64,000 bases of DNA from Mesorhizobium sp. NZP2077 (GTDB lineage Bacteria; Pseudomonadota; Alphaproteobacteria; Rhizobiales; Rhizobiaceae): contig NZ_CP051293.1 of assembly GCF_013170805.1 (NCBI RefSeq), positions 3,788,001 to 3,852,000 on the forward strand, in the 5' to 3' direction. Below are positions 43,562 to 52,542 of this stretch, one piece after another. A program made the position numbers and the translations under genes. Under the pieces are notes generated by a model. It was not told the DNA's origin. It made no database searches and saw only the letters and a list, made by a program, of their open reading frames with translations. Position 1 is the first letter of the stretch, and every line of letters begins with the position of its first letter.

Positions 43562-43828
43562 CTACTTTTTTCGAGGAAATTCGAGAACCGTCGCAACGGT
43601 TTCGGGCTCTAGAGGCTCGTGGCCTGGCTCTTCATGCCAGAAGACTTGGCGCAAATCGCGCTGATCGACCTTCTGGCCGCAGTTCGGGCAGTTGTAGAAA
43701 TGGCCCTCTTCGCGGATGAGGTCGCCGCCGTGCAGCTTGCCGGGAATGAGCGGCCCAAGGTCTGACAGCTTCGTCATGACCCATCGAAACTCGCGTCGCA
43801 GTAAAAGTTTCCGGAACCATTTTAGCAC
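43562..43828 (-). CDS. Small zinc-ribbon-like hypothetical protein
   Basis: Up to 88 residues; ATG 43777 (MTKLSDLG) is an alternative start. The conserved block GKLHGGDLIREEGHFYNCPN, CGQKVDQRDLRQVFWHEEPG has a CPNC pair. A complete four-ligand zinc site would need the histidines too, so metal binding is only possible. Similar short proteins are frequent beside ligase genes in rhizobia. It is divergent from the ligase gene. Confidence 0.72.
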   Translation of the reverse strand: MLKWFRKLLLRREFRWVMTKLSDLGPLIPGKLHGGDLIREEGHFYNCPNCGQKVDQRDLRQVFWHEEPGHEPLEPETVATVLEFPRKK

Positions 43829-43862
43829 ATGCTAATTGAATCGCGGTTGTCGTGAGTCAGGC

Positions 43863-44723
43863 ATGCGTTTGAAGTTTTTCGCCCCGTTAATGCCGACCCT
43901 GGTGGAGACGCCGCCCGCGGGCGACGAATGGATTCACGAGGTGAAATTCGACGGCTATCGATCGCAAATGATCATGGACGAAGATGGCACGCGCATCTAC
44001 ACGCGCAACGGTCACGACTGGACGGCCAAATATCGCGACCTGGTGAAAGAAGCCGCCAGTCTCGGCGCCGACAGCGCGATCATCGACGGCGAAATCATCG
44101 TCTTGAACGAGGCTGGCCTGTCGGACTTCGGCGAGCTTCGCAAGGCCATCACCCGTCGGCAGCATGACCTGTACTTCGTCGCCTTCGACCTACTGCACCT
44201 CAACGGACACGATCTCCGCGACATGCCGCTCAAAGACCGCCGGGCTGGGCTCTACGCAATAATCCCGCCGGGCCTTCGCATCCAATTCAGCGACGCGCTG
44301 CCCGGCGATGCCAAGGCAATCTTCGAACTGGTCGATAAGGCCGGGCTCGAAGGCATGGTCTCGAAGCGCAAAGACAGTAAGTATCGAAGCGGCAATTCGA
44401 CGGCCTGGCTGAAGATCAAGGCGTATACCATCGACGAATTCGAACTGCTCGGTGTGGAGCGCGAGGCGGGCAAGCCAGCCTTTGCCCTGATGGCAGAGCG
44501 AGACACCGGGCGCTATGTCGGGTCGGCGTTCATCACCTTGAACCGGGAAAGGCGCGAGCGGCTCTGGAAGCGCGTCCAGGAGCACACAGGAACGGCGCCA
44601 CCGGGCATGAAGAGGCCGGCCACGCAATGGGTCAAGCCAGGCATCATCGGCCGGGTGAAGCATCTGCGGGGGGAAGAGGATTTGCGGCACGCGTCCCTGC
44701 AGGATTTCCGAGAGGAGGGCTAG
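43863..44723 (+). CDS. ATP-dependent DNA ligase, LigD/LigC-type catalytic core
   Basis: 286 residues. It seals nicks using ATP. The adenylation motif is EVKFDGYR, with Lys28 the nucleotide-accepting lysine. Further motifs are IIDGEIIVLNEAG, YFVAFDLLHLNGHDL, KAGLEGMVSKRKDSKYRSG and TAWLKIKAYTIDEFELLG. A short OB-fold end follows (ALMAERDTGRYVGSAFITLN). It lacks the polymerase and phosphoesterase domains of full LigD. The start is ATG 43863; a TTG at 43836 would add 9 residues. The next gene begins directly after the stop. Confidence 0.91.
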   Translation: MRLKFFAPLMPTLVETPPAGDEWIHEVKFDGYRSQMIMDEDGTRIYTRNGHDWTAKYRDLVKEAASLGADSAIIDGEIIVLNEAGLSDFGELRKAITRRQHDLYFVAFDLLHLNGHDLRDMPLKDRRAGLYAIIPPGLRIQFSDALPGDAKAIFELVDKAGLEGMVSKRKDSKYRSGNSTAWLKIKAYTIDEFELLGVEREAGKPAFALMAERDTGRYVGSAFITLNRERRERLWKRVQEHTGTAPPGMKRPATQWVKPGIIGRVKHLRGEEDLRHASLQDFREEG

Positions 44724-44933
44724 ATGCCGATCAGACGAAAAGCAGTCGATGCTGGGATTTTTGATCCTGAGGAACTGGCCTTGCTGGGGCGTGTTTTCGC
44801 GCAGATGAAAACCCGTAACCAATCGGCCGATTCTCAGAGCAGAATGGCCTCTCGGATCATCGCCAACTACATGGCCGGCGTGGTTGATGAATCGGAGTTG
44901 ATCACTCTCTCAAGGCTGCCTCTCGGCCGCTAA
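44724..44933 (+). CDS. Hypothetical protein coupled to the ligase gene
   Basis: 69 residues, helical (DAGIFDPEELALLGRVFAQM, RMASRIIANYMAGVVDESEL). The ATG follows the ligase TAG with no gap, and GAGAGGAGGG lies just before, so co-translation is likely. Similar small proteins occur widely in Rhizobiales with no assigned role. Confidence 0.67.
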   Translation: MPIRRKAVDAGIFDPEELALLGRVFAQMKTRNQSADSQSRMASRIIANYMAGVVDESELITLSRLPLGR

Positions 44934-45017
44934 AGAGCGAAGCGGTTGACAGTTTTCGAACTTAAGCGCCGAGTCCCCCCGCGAATTATCGCATACTGCT
45001 CAAAGGGAGGACCTTAC

Positions 45018-45455
45018 ATGGAACACCTTAATCGCAGATCAGCCCTTAAATTTGGTCTCGCAGCGACCGCCGCGACGCCCGTATTTTCGCTAGCAGCGCC
45101 GGCGGAGGCGGCAGCTCCCACCTATAGCGCCACCGATGGCGTGGATATGGGGCATGGGCGCCGGATGGTGGAGGTCGGGGAGCAGGAATCACAGATCAGT
45201 GCTTACAAGAGCATCAAGATAATCGATGTGGTCTATCAGCCTGGAGCTTCAGATCCAGACGACCAGCCTATGATGGACATGGACATGGTCTGTCACATCA
45301 TTGCCGGTGAGTTCAAAATAGAGAAGAAAGGTCTTCCGGCATATACCGTCAAGGACGGCGGCATCTACAGCTGCGGCAAGGGAAAGTCGGACAAAGCCAC
45401 CAACATCAGCAACGTGGTTGGCATCCATCGAATCGCACTTTTGATCCCGGCTTAA
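45018..45455 (+). CDS. Tat-exported cupin-like protein
   Basis: 145 residues from ATG 45018, with GGGAGG 7 nt upstream. The leader MEHLNRRSALKFGLAATAAT is a twin-arginine signal ending at APAEAAA. The mature part resembles a single-domain cupin: SIKIIDVVYQPGASDPD, MVCHIIAGEFKIEKKGLPAY, TVKDGGIYSCGKGKSDKATN. Only some metal-binding positions are evident (His in MVCHI), so enzyme activity is doubtful. Confidence 0.76.
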   Translation: MEHLNRRSALKFGLAATAATPVFSLAAPAEAAAPTYSATDGVDMGHGRRMVEVGEQESQISAYKSIKIIDVVYQPGASDPDDQPMMDMDMVCHIIAGEFKIEKKGLPAYTVKDGGIYSCGKGKSDKATNISNVVGIHRIALLIPA

Positions 45456-45505
45456 GGGCTGCAAAGGGGCAATGGGCACGATGGCGACTTTTGTCGCTGA
45501 GCCGT

Positions 45506-45534
45506 CCGTGTGGCGGTGGCACGCTGCCACACGG
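45506..45534 (+). terminator. Hairpin after the cupin-like gene
   Basis: CCGTGTGGC (45506-45514) and GCCACACGG (45526-45534) form a perfect 9-bp stem with an 11-base loop, 50 bp after the stop. There is no U-run, so it may be a weak or Rho-assisted terminator, or another structured element. Confidence 0.35.
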
Positions 45535-45604
45535 CTGGCATTATAGCGCACAGATGAGGAAGACACCCGCTGGAACCTCAGCCAGATACCGAGCTTAAGC
45601 GTTC

Positions 45605-45819
45605 ATGAGCACTCGCGGAATCAACTTCCTGCATCGATGGCTGGCCAACAACGTGCCTGATACAACGAAGGCCGATGTCATCTCCGTTGACGAACTCACG
45701 CACAAGCTGATAGCCGACGCGTGGGGATCAAACGCCTTGCGATCGACGAAGAGATCGACAGCCTCTATCGAACAATCCTCGATGCGATTGTGCATTACGA
45801 CCCCGGCTTGCCCGAGTAA
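45605..45819 (+). pseudogene. Small hypothetical protein with one frameshift
   Basis: The first frame gives MSTRGINFLHRWLANNVPDT, TKADVISVDELTHKLIADA. A shift near 45720 continues as RVGIKRLAIDEEIDSLYRTI, LDAIVHYDPGLPE and stop at 45819. Both halves read as real, helical protein of about 71 residues. Unknown family. It is convergent with the pilin gene, 3 bp apart. Confidence 0.42.
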
Positions 45820-45822
45820 ACG

Positions 45823-45999
45823 CTACGACCCGCTGCTGGCGACTCGTGTCCCGATCGTCGTGAACTTGGCGTTGATCGAATTGCCCAGAGCACCGGCACC
45901 AGTGATGATGGCAAGCGCTATGAGGGCGGCGATCAGACCATACTCAATAGCGGTCGCACCGGATTCGTCGCGAATGTAGCGAGAAATAGCTTTTTGCAT
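45823..45999 (-). CDS. flp: Flp/Fap-type IVb pilin
   Basis: 58 residues: MQKAISRYIRDESGATAIEY, then GLIAALIALAIITGAGALGN and a short tail ending VASSGS. The processing site G-A with TAIEYGLIAALIA is the Flp signature, with Glu at +5 of the mature chain. Such pilins build Tad pili used in surface attachment. No cpa/tad assembly genes are in the window, so it is an orphan and would need the chromosomal Tad machine. Confidence 0.9.
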   Translation of the reverse strand: MQKAISRYIRDESGATAIEYGLIAALIALAIITGAGALGNSINAKFTTIGTRVASSGS

Positions 46000-46214
46000 C
46001 TCTTGAGCCCCTGCCTTCTTATCTAAGAAAACCCTAATAGATCGCCGCCTGTTGCAGGCGAGTTAATATTCTAAGTTGGGAGTTCGTTAATTTATGCCAG
46101 ACTTTTGAAGGCTTTAGCGGCCATCCCGCCCGAATCGTCTCGCCGCAGATTTACATCCCACTGAAGAAATAGGATTATTGTCCTCGGGTGGGGCGACTCT
46201 CAAAAGGTGTCGCA

Positions 46215-46457
46215 ATGGCTAGATCAAAACCCTCGAAGCAATTATCGGAGGCTGAAATCGAGCGCTTTCTGGCTGCAGCGGAAGCGCTGCACCTAAGCAT
46301 CGTCAAGCCGTTCATATCGCCGCATTGCGATCATTACAGGCAGACGCGCGTCTTGCATGAGGTGCTGTTGAAAGCCGTGCGGGAAGTGACCGGGAAGGAA
46401 GTCCCGTTCATCCAGTGGAGCACTACAGGGCCGGTGCGGCCTCCTACGGCTGGGTAG
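46215..46457 (+). CDS. Hypothetical protein next to the IS array
   Basis: 80 residues from ATG 46215 (MARSKPSKQLSEAEIERFLA). A helical core follows (AEALHLSIVKPFISPHCDHY, RVLHEVLLKAVREVTGKEVP), ending QWSTTGP. Similar proteins recur in Mesorhizobium-type genomes without known function. It appears complete, stopping 94 bp before the first CTAG of the IS array. Confidence 0.62.
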   Translation: MARSKPSKQLSEAEIERFLAAAEALHLSIVKPFISPHCDHYRQTRVLHEVLLKAVREVTGKEVPFIQWSTTGPVRPPTAG

Positions 46458-46554
46458 CGCCTACAGCCGTCTTGACGGCCAAAGCCTCAATCAACTTCGG
46501 CGGAGCGCTCAAACCTTCCATAGCTCTACGCAGCGCCACGGTGACGGCGGCTAG

Positions 46555-47999
46555 CATTACTTTGGCATTTTTTTGGTTCTGGGAGCGTTTGAGGATTCCC
46601 AAGAGCGGTTTTGCGTGATTCATGAGAGGTCGGCTGTTGGAGGGGCCGGCCATGAACAGGGATTGGCAAGTCGATCTGGAGCAGTGGCTTGAGCCGTTCG
46701 TCTCGGCGTTGAGGCACAAGACGCGTGCGCGGATGTGTCCGGCCTATATTGCTGGGCTGATTGGCCTTGGGGATCGCAAGAGCATCCAACCGATGGCGGC
46801 GCGCGACGCAGGCGTCAACTATGACCAGCTGCACCACTTCATCGCGAGCGGCGTGTGGGATGCTGGGCCGCTGGAGAAGGTGCTACTTGCGGAGGCCGAC
46901 AGACAAGTTGGCGGGAACGATGCATGGCTGATCGTGGACGACACAGCGCTCCCCAAGAAGGGGCGCCACTCGGTCGGCGTCGCGCCGCAATATGCCTCGG
47001 CGCTTGGTAAGAACGCCAACTGCCAGACGCTGGTGTCGCTGACGCTGGCCTCTAGCGAAGTGCCGGTCATGGTGGGACTGCGGCTGTTTCTGCCCGAGAG
47101 CTGGACTTCCGATCCCGCCCGGCTCGACCGTGCGGGTGTGCCCGAGGACCATCGTGCCTACAGGACCAAGCCCGAAATCGCGCTGGCCGAGATCGACCGG
47201 GCTCGCGCAGCCGGCCTACGCTTTGGCTGCGTGCTCGCCGATGCCGGATATGGCTTGAGCGCCCCCCCCCCTTCCGGCAGGCGCTCACCGAGCGCGGCCT
47301 TACCTGGGCCGTCGGCATCCCGTTCAAGCAGAAGGTCTATCCCGCCGACGTGGCAATGATCTTTCCCGTTGCCGGACGCGGCCGTCCGCGCCAGCGGCAT
47401 ATCCCCGATGTGAAGTCGATGACCGCGAAGGCGATGCTGGAGACAGCCCCATGGCGCGCGGTCAGTTGGCGGCGTGGCACCAAAGGCCGCCTCTCGGCGC
47501 GCTTCGCCGCTGTCCGTGTCCGGGTTGCAGATGGCCCACCCCAGCGCATCCGCGACATGGGCGCTCAGCATCTGCCCGGCGAGGAGGTCTGGGTGATCGG
47601 CGAGCACCGCTCGACCGGCGAGCGCAAATACTACCTCTCCAACTTGCCCGCCGACACCCCGCTCAAGCAGATCGCAGGCGCCATCAAGGCGCGCTGGGTC
47701 TGCGAACAGGCGCATCAGCAGCTCAAGGAGGAACTTGGCCTCGACCACTTCGAAGGGCGCTCATGGACCGGCCTGCACCGGCACGCGCTGATGACGATGA
47801 TCGCCTACGCCTTCCTGCAATCTCGCCGCCTCAAACAAGCGGGAGGGGGGAAAAAAAAGAATCGTTGGCCCGCCGCCCCAACCGAGCCTACCCGCCGTCA
47901 GGCAAGCCATCCTCACCGCGCTAGCGCAGCCGCCCCCCCCCCAATCCGTTGTCCCCACTGCCGCAGAGCCCTCTCCGCTAACAATCTGCCAAAGTAGTG
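46555..47999 (+). mobile_element. IS701-family insertion sequence, copy A
   Basis: Left end CATTACTTTGGCA (46555) and right end TGCCAAAGTAGTG (to 47999) are inverted with one mismatch. CTAG flanks both sides (46551-46554, 48000-48003), fitting the YTAR target preference of IS701. Length 1445 bp. It is followed directly by copy B in the same orientation. Confidence 0.9.
46652..47997 (+). pseudogene. IS701-type DDE transposase, copy A, shifted at a C-tract
   Basis: The first part, MNRDWQVDLEQWLEPFVSAL through LIVDDTALPKKGRHSVGVAP (first Asp of the triad in VDDT) to FGCVLADAGYGLSA, breaks in a run of ten C (47272-47281). Five C would continue as PFRQALTERGLTWAVGIPF. The second frame holds DMGAQHLPGEEVWVIGEHRS and WVCEQAHQQLKEELGLDHFE. 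Two further homopolymers (a G-A run at about 47846-47859, C10 near 47933) shift the tail out and back. Unless slippage rescues it, the enzyme is inactive. Confidence 0.86.
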
Positions 48000-48003
48000 C
48001 TAG

Positions 48004-49449
48004 CACTACTTTGGCATTTTTTTTGGTTCTGGGAGCGTTTGAGGATTCCCAAGAGCGGTTTTGCGTGATTCATGAGAGGTCGGCTGTTGGAGGGGCCGGC
48101 CATGAACAGGGATTGGCAAGTCGATCTGGAGCAGTGGCTTGAGCCGTTCGTCTCGGCGTTGAGGCACAAGACGCGTGCGCGGATGTGTCCGGCCTATATT
48201 GCTGGGCTGATTGGCCTTGGGGATCGCAAGAGCATCCAACCGATGGCGGCGCGCGACGCAGGCGTCAACTATGACCAGCTGCACCACTTCATCGCGAGCG
48301 GCGTGTGGGATGCTGGGCCGCTGGAGAAGGTGCTACTTGCGGAGGCCGACAGACAAGTTGGCGGGAACGATGCATGGCTGATCGTGGACGACACAGCGCT
48401 CCCCAAGAAGGGGCGCCACTCGGTCGGCGTCGCGCCGCAATATGCCTCGGCGCTTGGTAAGAACGCCAACTGCCAGACGCTGGTGTCGCTGACGCTGGCC
48501 TCTAGCGAAGTGCCGGTCATGGTGGGACTGCGGCTGTTTCTGCCCGAGAGCTGGACTTCCGATCCCGCCCGGCTCGACCGTGCCGGTGTGCCCGAGGACC
48601 ATCGTGCCTACAGGACCAAGCCCGAAATCGCGCTGGCCGAGATCGACCGGGCTCGCGCAGCCGGCCTACGCTTTGGCTGCGTGCTCGCCGATGCCGGATA
48701 TGGCTTGAGCGCCCCCCCCCCTTCCGGCAGGCGCTCACCGAGCGCGGCCTTACCTGGGCCGTCGGCATCCCGTTCAAGCAGAAGGTCTATCCCGCCGACG
48801 TGGCAATGATCTTTCCCGTTGCCGGACGCGGCCGTCCGCGCCAGCGGCATATCCCCGATGTGAAGTCGATGACCGCGAAGGCGATGCTGGAGACAGCCCC
48901 ATGGCGCGCGGTCAGTTGGCGGCGTGGCACCAAAGGCCGCCTCTGGGCGCGCTTCGCCGCTGTCCGTGTCCGGGTTGCAGATGGCCCACCCCAGCGCATC
49001 CGCGACATGGGCGCTCAGCATCTGCCCGGCGAGGAGGTCTGGGTGATCGGCGAGCACCGCTCGACCGGCGAGCGCAAATACTACCTCTCCAACTTGCCCG
49101 CCGACACCCCGCTCAAGCAGATCGCAGGCGCCATCAAGGCGCGCTGGGTCTGCGAACAGGCGCATCAGCAGCTCAAGGAGGAACTTGGCCTCGACCACTT
49201 CGAAGGGCGCTCATGGACCGGCCTGCACCGGCACGCGCTGATGACGATGATCGCCTACGCCTTCCTGCAATCTCGCCGCCTCAAACAAGCGGGAGGGGGG
49301 AAAAAAAAGAATCGTTGGCCCGCCGCCCCAACCGAGCCTACCCGCCGTCAGGCAAGCCATCCTCACCGCGCTAGCGCAGCCGCCCCCCCCCCAATCCGTT
49401 GTCCCCACTGCCGCAGAGCCCTCTCCGCTAACAATCTGCCAAAGTAGTG
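48004..49449 (+). mobile_element. IS701-family insertion sequence, copy B
   Basis: 1446 bp, nearly identical to copy A. Visible differences include one extra T near the left end, CACTAC for CATTAC in the left repeat, and single-base changes in the transposase. The ends CACTACTTTGGCA and TGCCAAAGTAGTG are perfectly inverted. CTAG flanks it (48000-48003 and 49450-49453). Confidence 0.92.
48102..49447 (+). pseudogene. IS701-type DDE transposase, copy B, shifted at the same C-tract
   Basis: Same structure and same three homopolymer shifts as copy A, so the C10 tract predates the tandem copy, or a C10 tract has been reproduced in assembly. One residue differs in the second frame (GRLWARF against GRLSARF). 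Confidence 0.86.
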
Positions 49450-49453
49450 CTAG

Positions 49454-50297
49454 GCTCAGGACTCATTGATTGAGCCAGAAGATGACGGTGGCTGCGATGC
49501 AGATTGCAGACATGAAGGTGTGCGCACAGCGTTCATAGCGGGTGTGGATGCGCCGCCAATCCTTGAGCCTGCCGAACATATTCTCAATCTTGTGACGCTG
49601 GCGATAGAGTGCGATGTCGTGGGGGGATCGTCACCTTTCGGTTGACCTTTGACGGGATGCAGGCGGTGATCTTGCGCTCTGCGAGAGCGGCGCGGAACCA
49701 GTCGGCGTCATAGCCCCTGTCTGCGAGCAAGGCTTTGGCCCTGGGCAAAGCGTCGATCATGAGGGCAGCGCCTTTGTAGTCGCTCATCTGGCCCTCGCTC
49801 AGCAGCATCACCAGCGGTCTGCCTTTGCCGTCGCAGACGGCATGTAGCTTCGAGTTCAGGCCGCCTTTGGTACGTCCGATACGTCGGGGAACATCCCCTT
49901 TTTTGAGCAGACTTGCTGCAGTCCGGTGGGCTTTCAGGTGGGTCGCATCGATCATCAGATGGTCGGGCTTCCCGCCCTTCGCCGCGAGTGCCGCGAAAAT
50001 CTTGTTGAACACGCCCAGCCTGCTCCAGCGAATGAAGCGATTGTAGATCGTTTTTGGTGGGCCGTACTCCGCTGGCGCGTCGCGCCACCGCAAGCCGTTC
50101 CTGATCACGAAGATGATCCCACTGATGACCCGACGATCATCGACACGAGGTACCCCATGGGACAGCGGAAAATATGGCTCGATGCGGCGCATCTGCGCTT
50201 CCGACAACCAGATCAAATCACCCATGGCAGCGTCTCCTTGCGCCGCCATTGAATCAACTGATCAATATCCCCGCAAGCGATTTAATAGGTCCTGAGC
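49454..50297 (-). mobile_element. IS5-family insertion sequence
   Basis: The ends GCTCAGGAC (49454-49462) and its reverse complement GTCCTGAGC (50289-50297) are exact. CTAG lies outside both (49450-49453, 50298-50301). 844 bp, the size of the IS1031/IS427-like subgroup. The left CTAG is shared with the end of the IS701 copy B unit. Confidence 0.9.
49463..50225 (-). pseudogene. IS5-family transposase with a C-tract frameshift
   Basis: The first frame runs MGDLIWLSEAQMRRIEPYFP, GIIFVIRNGLRWRDAPAEYG, IDATHLKAHRTAASLLKKGD and LLADRGYDADWFRAALAERK to KVTIP. A run of six C near 49625 adds one base. With five, it would continue HDIALYRQRHKIENMFGRLK, RRIHTRYERCAHTFMSAIC and stop at 49463. IS427-group elements can use programmed frameshifting, but usually on A-rich sites, so a simple indel is more likely. 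Confidence 0.85.
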
Positions 50298-50451
50298 CTA
50301 GGTGGTCTTCCGGCTTCCCGTTGTCGTTGGCGAGGTCTGGCGCGAGAGGCTTCATAAGCGAACTATGCGCCTTGCGTCATCGTCGGTCCACTAATGCCGG
50401 CGCGCGGAACGATTCCCTTTCGAGGCCGTTCGGTCGGGTGGGTGACAATCG

Positions 50452-50622
50452 ATGGTTGATGAGCAAGGCAAGCCGCCGACAGATGGTAGAGACACCACCA
50501 TGGCCCGCCGCCTGGTGGATGAGACTGGCATTACGGAAGCGCAAGCCCGCGAGCTTATCAGCGTTCTAGGACTGAATTGGGCGTCTCTGGTGCGAGAAGC
50601 CCGCATGCTGAAGAAGCCCTAG
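50452..50622 (+). CDS. Small hypothetical protein, helical
   Basis: 56 residues: MVDEQGKPPTDGRDTTMARR, LVDETGITEAQARELISVLG, LNWASLVREARMLKKP. A short DNA-binding-like helical domain is conceivable, but no family is named; similar peptides are frequent in rhizobial genomes. Its TAG overlaps the convergent gene's stop by 4 bp. Confidence 0.6.
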   Translation: MVDEQGKPPTDGRDTTMARRLVDETGITEAQARELISVLGLNWASLVREARMLKKP

Positions 50623-50810
50623 AGCCGAACGAACTTATCAAGCCCCAGGCGTATCCGCTGGCCTTCCGCGAACGCTAGTGCAAACGATTCCATCTCGAAT
50701 GTCAGGGTTTTTGCTTCGTCATCCGCCACCACGCGGACGTGCCATTCGCCGCAGGCTTCGACCACTTCAACGCAAGGGCAAATCTGGCCGTTTGATATCC
50801 TGTTATCCAT
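50619..50810 (-). CDS. Small hypothetical protein
   Basis: 63 residues from ATG 50810 (MDNRISNGQICPCVEVVEAC). It looks like a compact alpha-beta domain: GEWHVRVVADDEAKTLTFEM, ESFALAFAEGQRIRLGLDKF. No function is known. An in-frame upstream start at 50873 would add 21 residues without family support. Confidence 0.65.
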   Translation of the reverse strand: MDNRISNGQICPCVEVVEACGEWHVRVVADDEAKTLTFEMESFALAFAEGQRIRLGLDKFVRL

Positions 50811-51209
50811 CACATTGCCTCCCGCAATGAGGACAATCACGAATTTATATGACTGCGAAAATCGTCCATTCAAGTGGAAAGCTCTGTACGTTTTTTACCA
50901 AGGAATTGCCGGCGCATTAGCGCGCTCTAGCTCCGACAGGCGGCGAACCCTCAAAGAGCCGCAATGGCCGGCGCGGACAGCGGATTGCTTCACCGGCAAT
51001 CGGGCCGGCCATTCTCCGCAGATCAATCGCGAATTTCAGAAGCCCGACTCTTGATCGGGCAAACAGACCTGACGGAACATTACCTGTTCGAACAGTTGAG
51101 ATCATGCTCGGATGTCGCTGCTTGGCATTCGAGCAAGCTGGTGCGGTAGCATCAGTTGGCCCGCGTCATTGGCCCTCACCAGTGGCGTGGGCTTTTCTTG
51201 GACTTAGGG

Positions 51210-51850
51210 TGTTGATTTCCACTGAGAAGTGACCCGGCATTTCCACCGAGAAGTGACCCGCCTGTCATGTGTGTTTCGGTTCGGGGTTTACGGTCAAGGT
51301 TCTGGCTTTCTCCTTCGCTTTTTTGGGCTCGTGTGCGGAGCTGTTTTTGAATCGGAAGCTATCGTTTCCGGTTTCCAGGATGTGGCAATGATGGGTCAGC
51401 CGGTCGAGTAGCGCGGTTGTCATCTTGGCATCGCCGAAGACGCTGGCCCATTCGCTGAAGCTGAGGTTGGTGGTGATAATGACGCTTGTGCGTTCGTATA
51501 GCTTGCTCAGCAGATGGAAGAGCAATGCTCCACCTGATGCACTGAACGGCAGATAGCCAAGTTCGTCCAGGACGACGAGATCAGAATGCACGAGGCGATT
51601 GGCGATCTGGCCGGACCTTCCCTGTGCCTTCTCCTGTTCCAGCGCATTGACCAACTCGACAGTCGAGAAGAAGCGAACCCGTTTGTGATGATGCTCGATG
51701 GCCTGCACGCCGAGAGCGGTCGCAATATGGGTTTTGCCTGTTCCAGGGCCGCCGACGAGCACGATGTTGTTGGCTTCGTCGACGAACTCGCAACGATGAA
51801 GTTGCCGCACCAGTGCCTCGTTTACCTCGCTGCTGGCGAGCGGCCGCACC
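51210..51850 (-). mobile_element. IS21-family remnant, one end only
   Basis: From 51210, TGTTGATTTCCACTGAGAAG then TGACCCGGCA is followed by a second TTCCACCGAGAAGTGACCCG, the repeated terminal boxes of IS21 elements. The istB fragment follows. The opposite end and istA are missing, and the element stops abruptly at about 51840-51855. Confidence 0.8.
51265..51846 (-). pseudogene. istB: IS21 helper ATPase IstB, N-terminally truncated
   Basis: The C-terminal 190 residues are intact: [18 protein letters not shown], Walker [19 protein letters not shown], Walker [21 protein letters not shown] and [20 protein letters not shown]. The N-terminal domain is absent, and the frame instead runs into antisense of the neighbouring helix-turn-helix gene. 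Without IstA it cannot transpose. Confidence 0.87.
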
Positions 51851-52114
51851 TCGTTTTGATGGCGTCCATTCTTCGACACCGTCGATGAGGGGCAGGATTG
51901 ACGCGACCATGACCACTGTCCGTCCGGCAAAGCGGCGGAAGTCGAGCTGACCTTCAGACTCAAGTCGGTAGAGACTTGTCGTGGACACGCCCAAGAGGTC
52001 AGCGGCAAGCGTAAGCGGGAGCCATGGCCGCTCCCGCCAGGGGATTTCGTCTGTCGAGCTACGAAGGGATTTGGTCGAGCGCGACGCATGCGTCGCTTGC
52101 GCTTGAACGGACAT
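51850..52114 (-). pseudogene. Helix-turn-helix (excisionase-like) protein cut at its 3' end
   Basis: From ATG 52114: [60 protein letters not shown]. This is a MerR/excisionase-like single HTH domain of the type used by integrative elements. After [10 protein letters not shown] the sequence turns into IstB coding DNA in another frame, so the last residues are lost. Most of the domain remains, so some activity is possible. Confidence 0.63.
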
Positions 52115-52542
52115 CGTGGGCCTTTCCAGTTACCGCAAAGGCGCTACTCAGGGTACTTCAGGCCATCCAGCCAATCCGTTTCTCTGTTTCGATCCTGACG
52201 ATATAATCATTCGAACCTATAGTCAAATATAAATTGTTCGTGGCGTATCTGTATTGTTATTCTGCTCTATTCTGATGTCTCTCGCTCGAAATTCTATTCT
52301 GTTTGTCGTTTTCCCATACGCCACTGAGATCCTTCGTTTATCGACGCGCGGATCCATCAGCCTCGCCGCCCCCAAATGAAATCAAACTGCCGGCCGATAT
52401 AGACGCCACGAAAATCGGTTCGGTCTTAACTACGACCCGGGATATTTGCCGGTTATCGACCCAGAACAGTTGCGGACATAGTTACTTTTCGGTGTAATGC
52501 CATCAGATCCGTCGTGTGGGTTTGGCGGATCGGGGGCGTAAT
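52115..52542 (+). other. AT-rich leader of the coiled-coil/PAN operon
   Basis: About 430 bp, clearly richer in A and T than the surroundings (for example 52200-52290), with no supported gene. It is the only upstream region of the 52543-55327 operon and should hold its promoter. The composition points to separate ancestry from the flanking IS DNA. Confidence 0.5.

Noticed and set aside
46444..46719. Leftward frame crossing the left end of IS701 copy A
   Set aside because: It runs through the inverted repeat into antisense transposase sequence and has no recognisable family.
50917..51149. Two opposing short frames between the small genes and the IS21 remnant
   Set aside because: Neither has a ribosome-binding site or family character.
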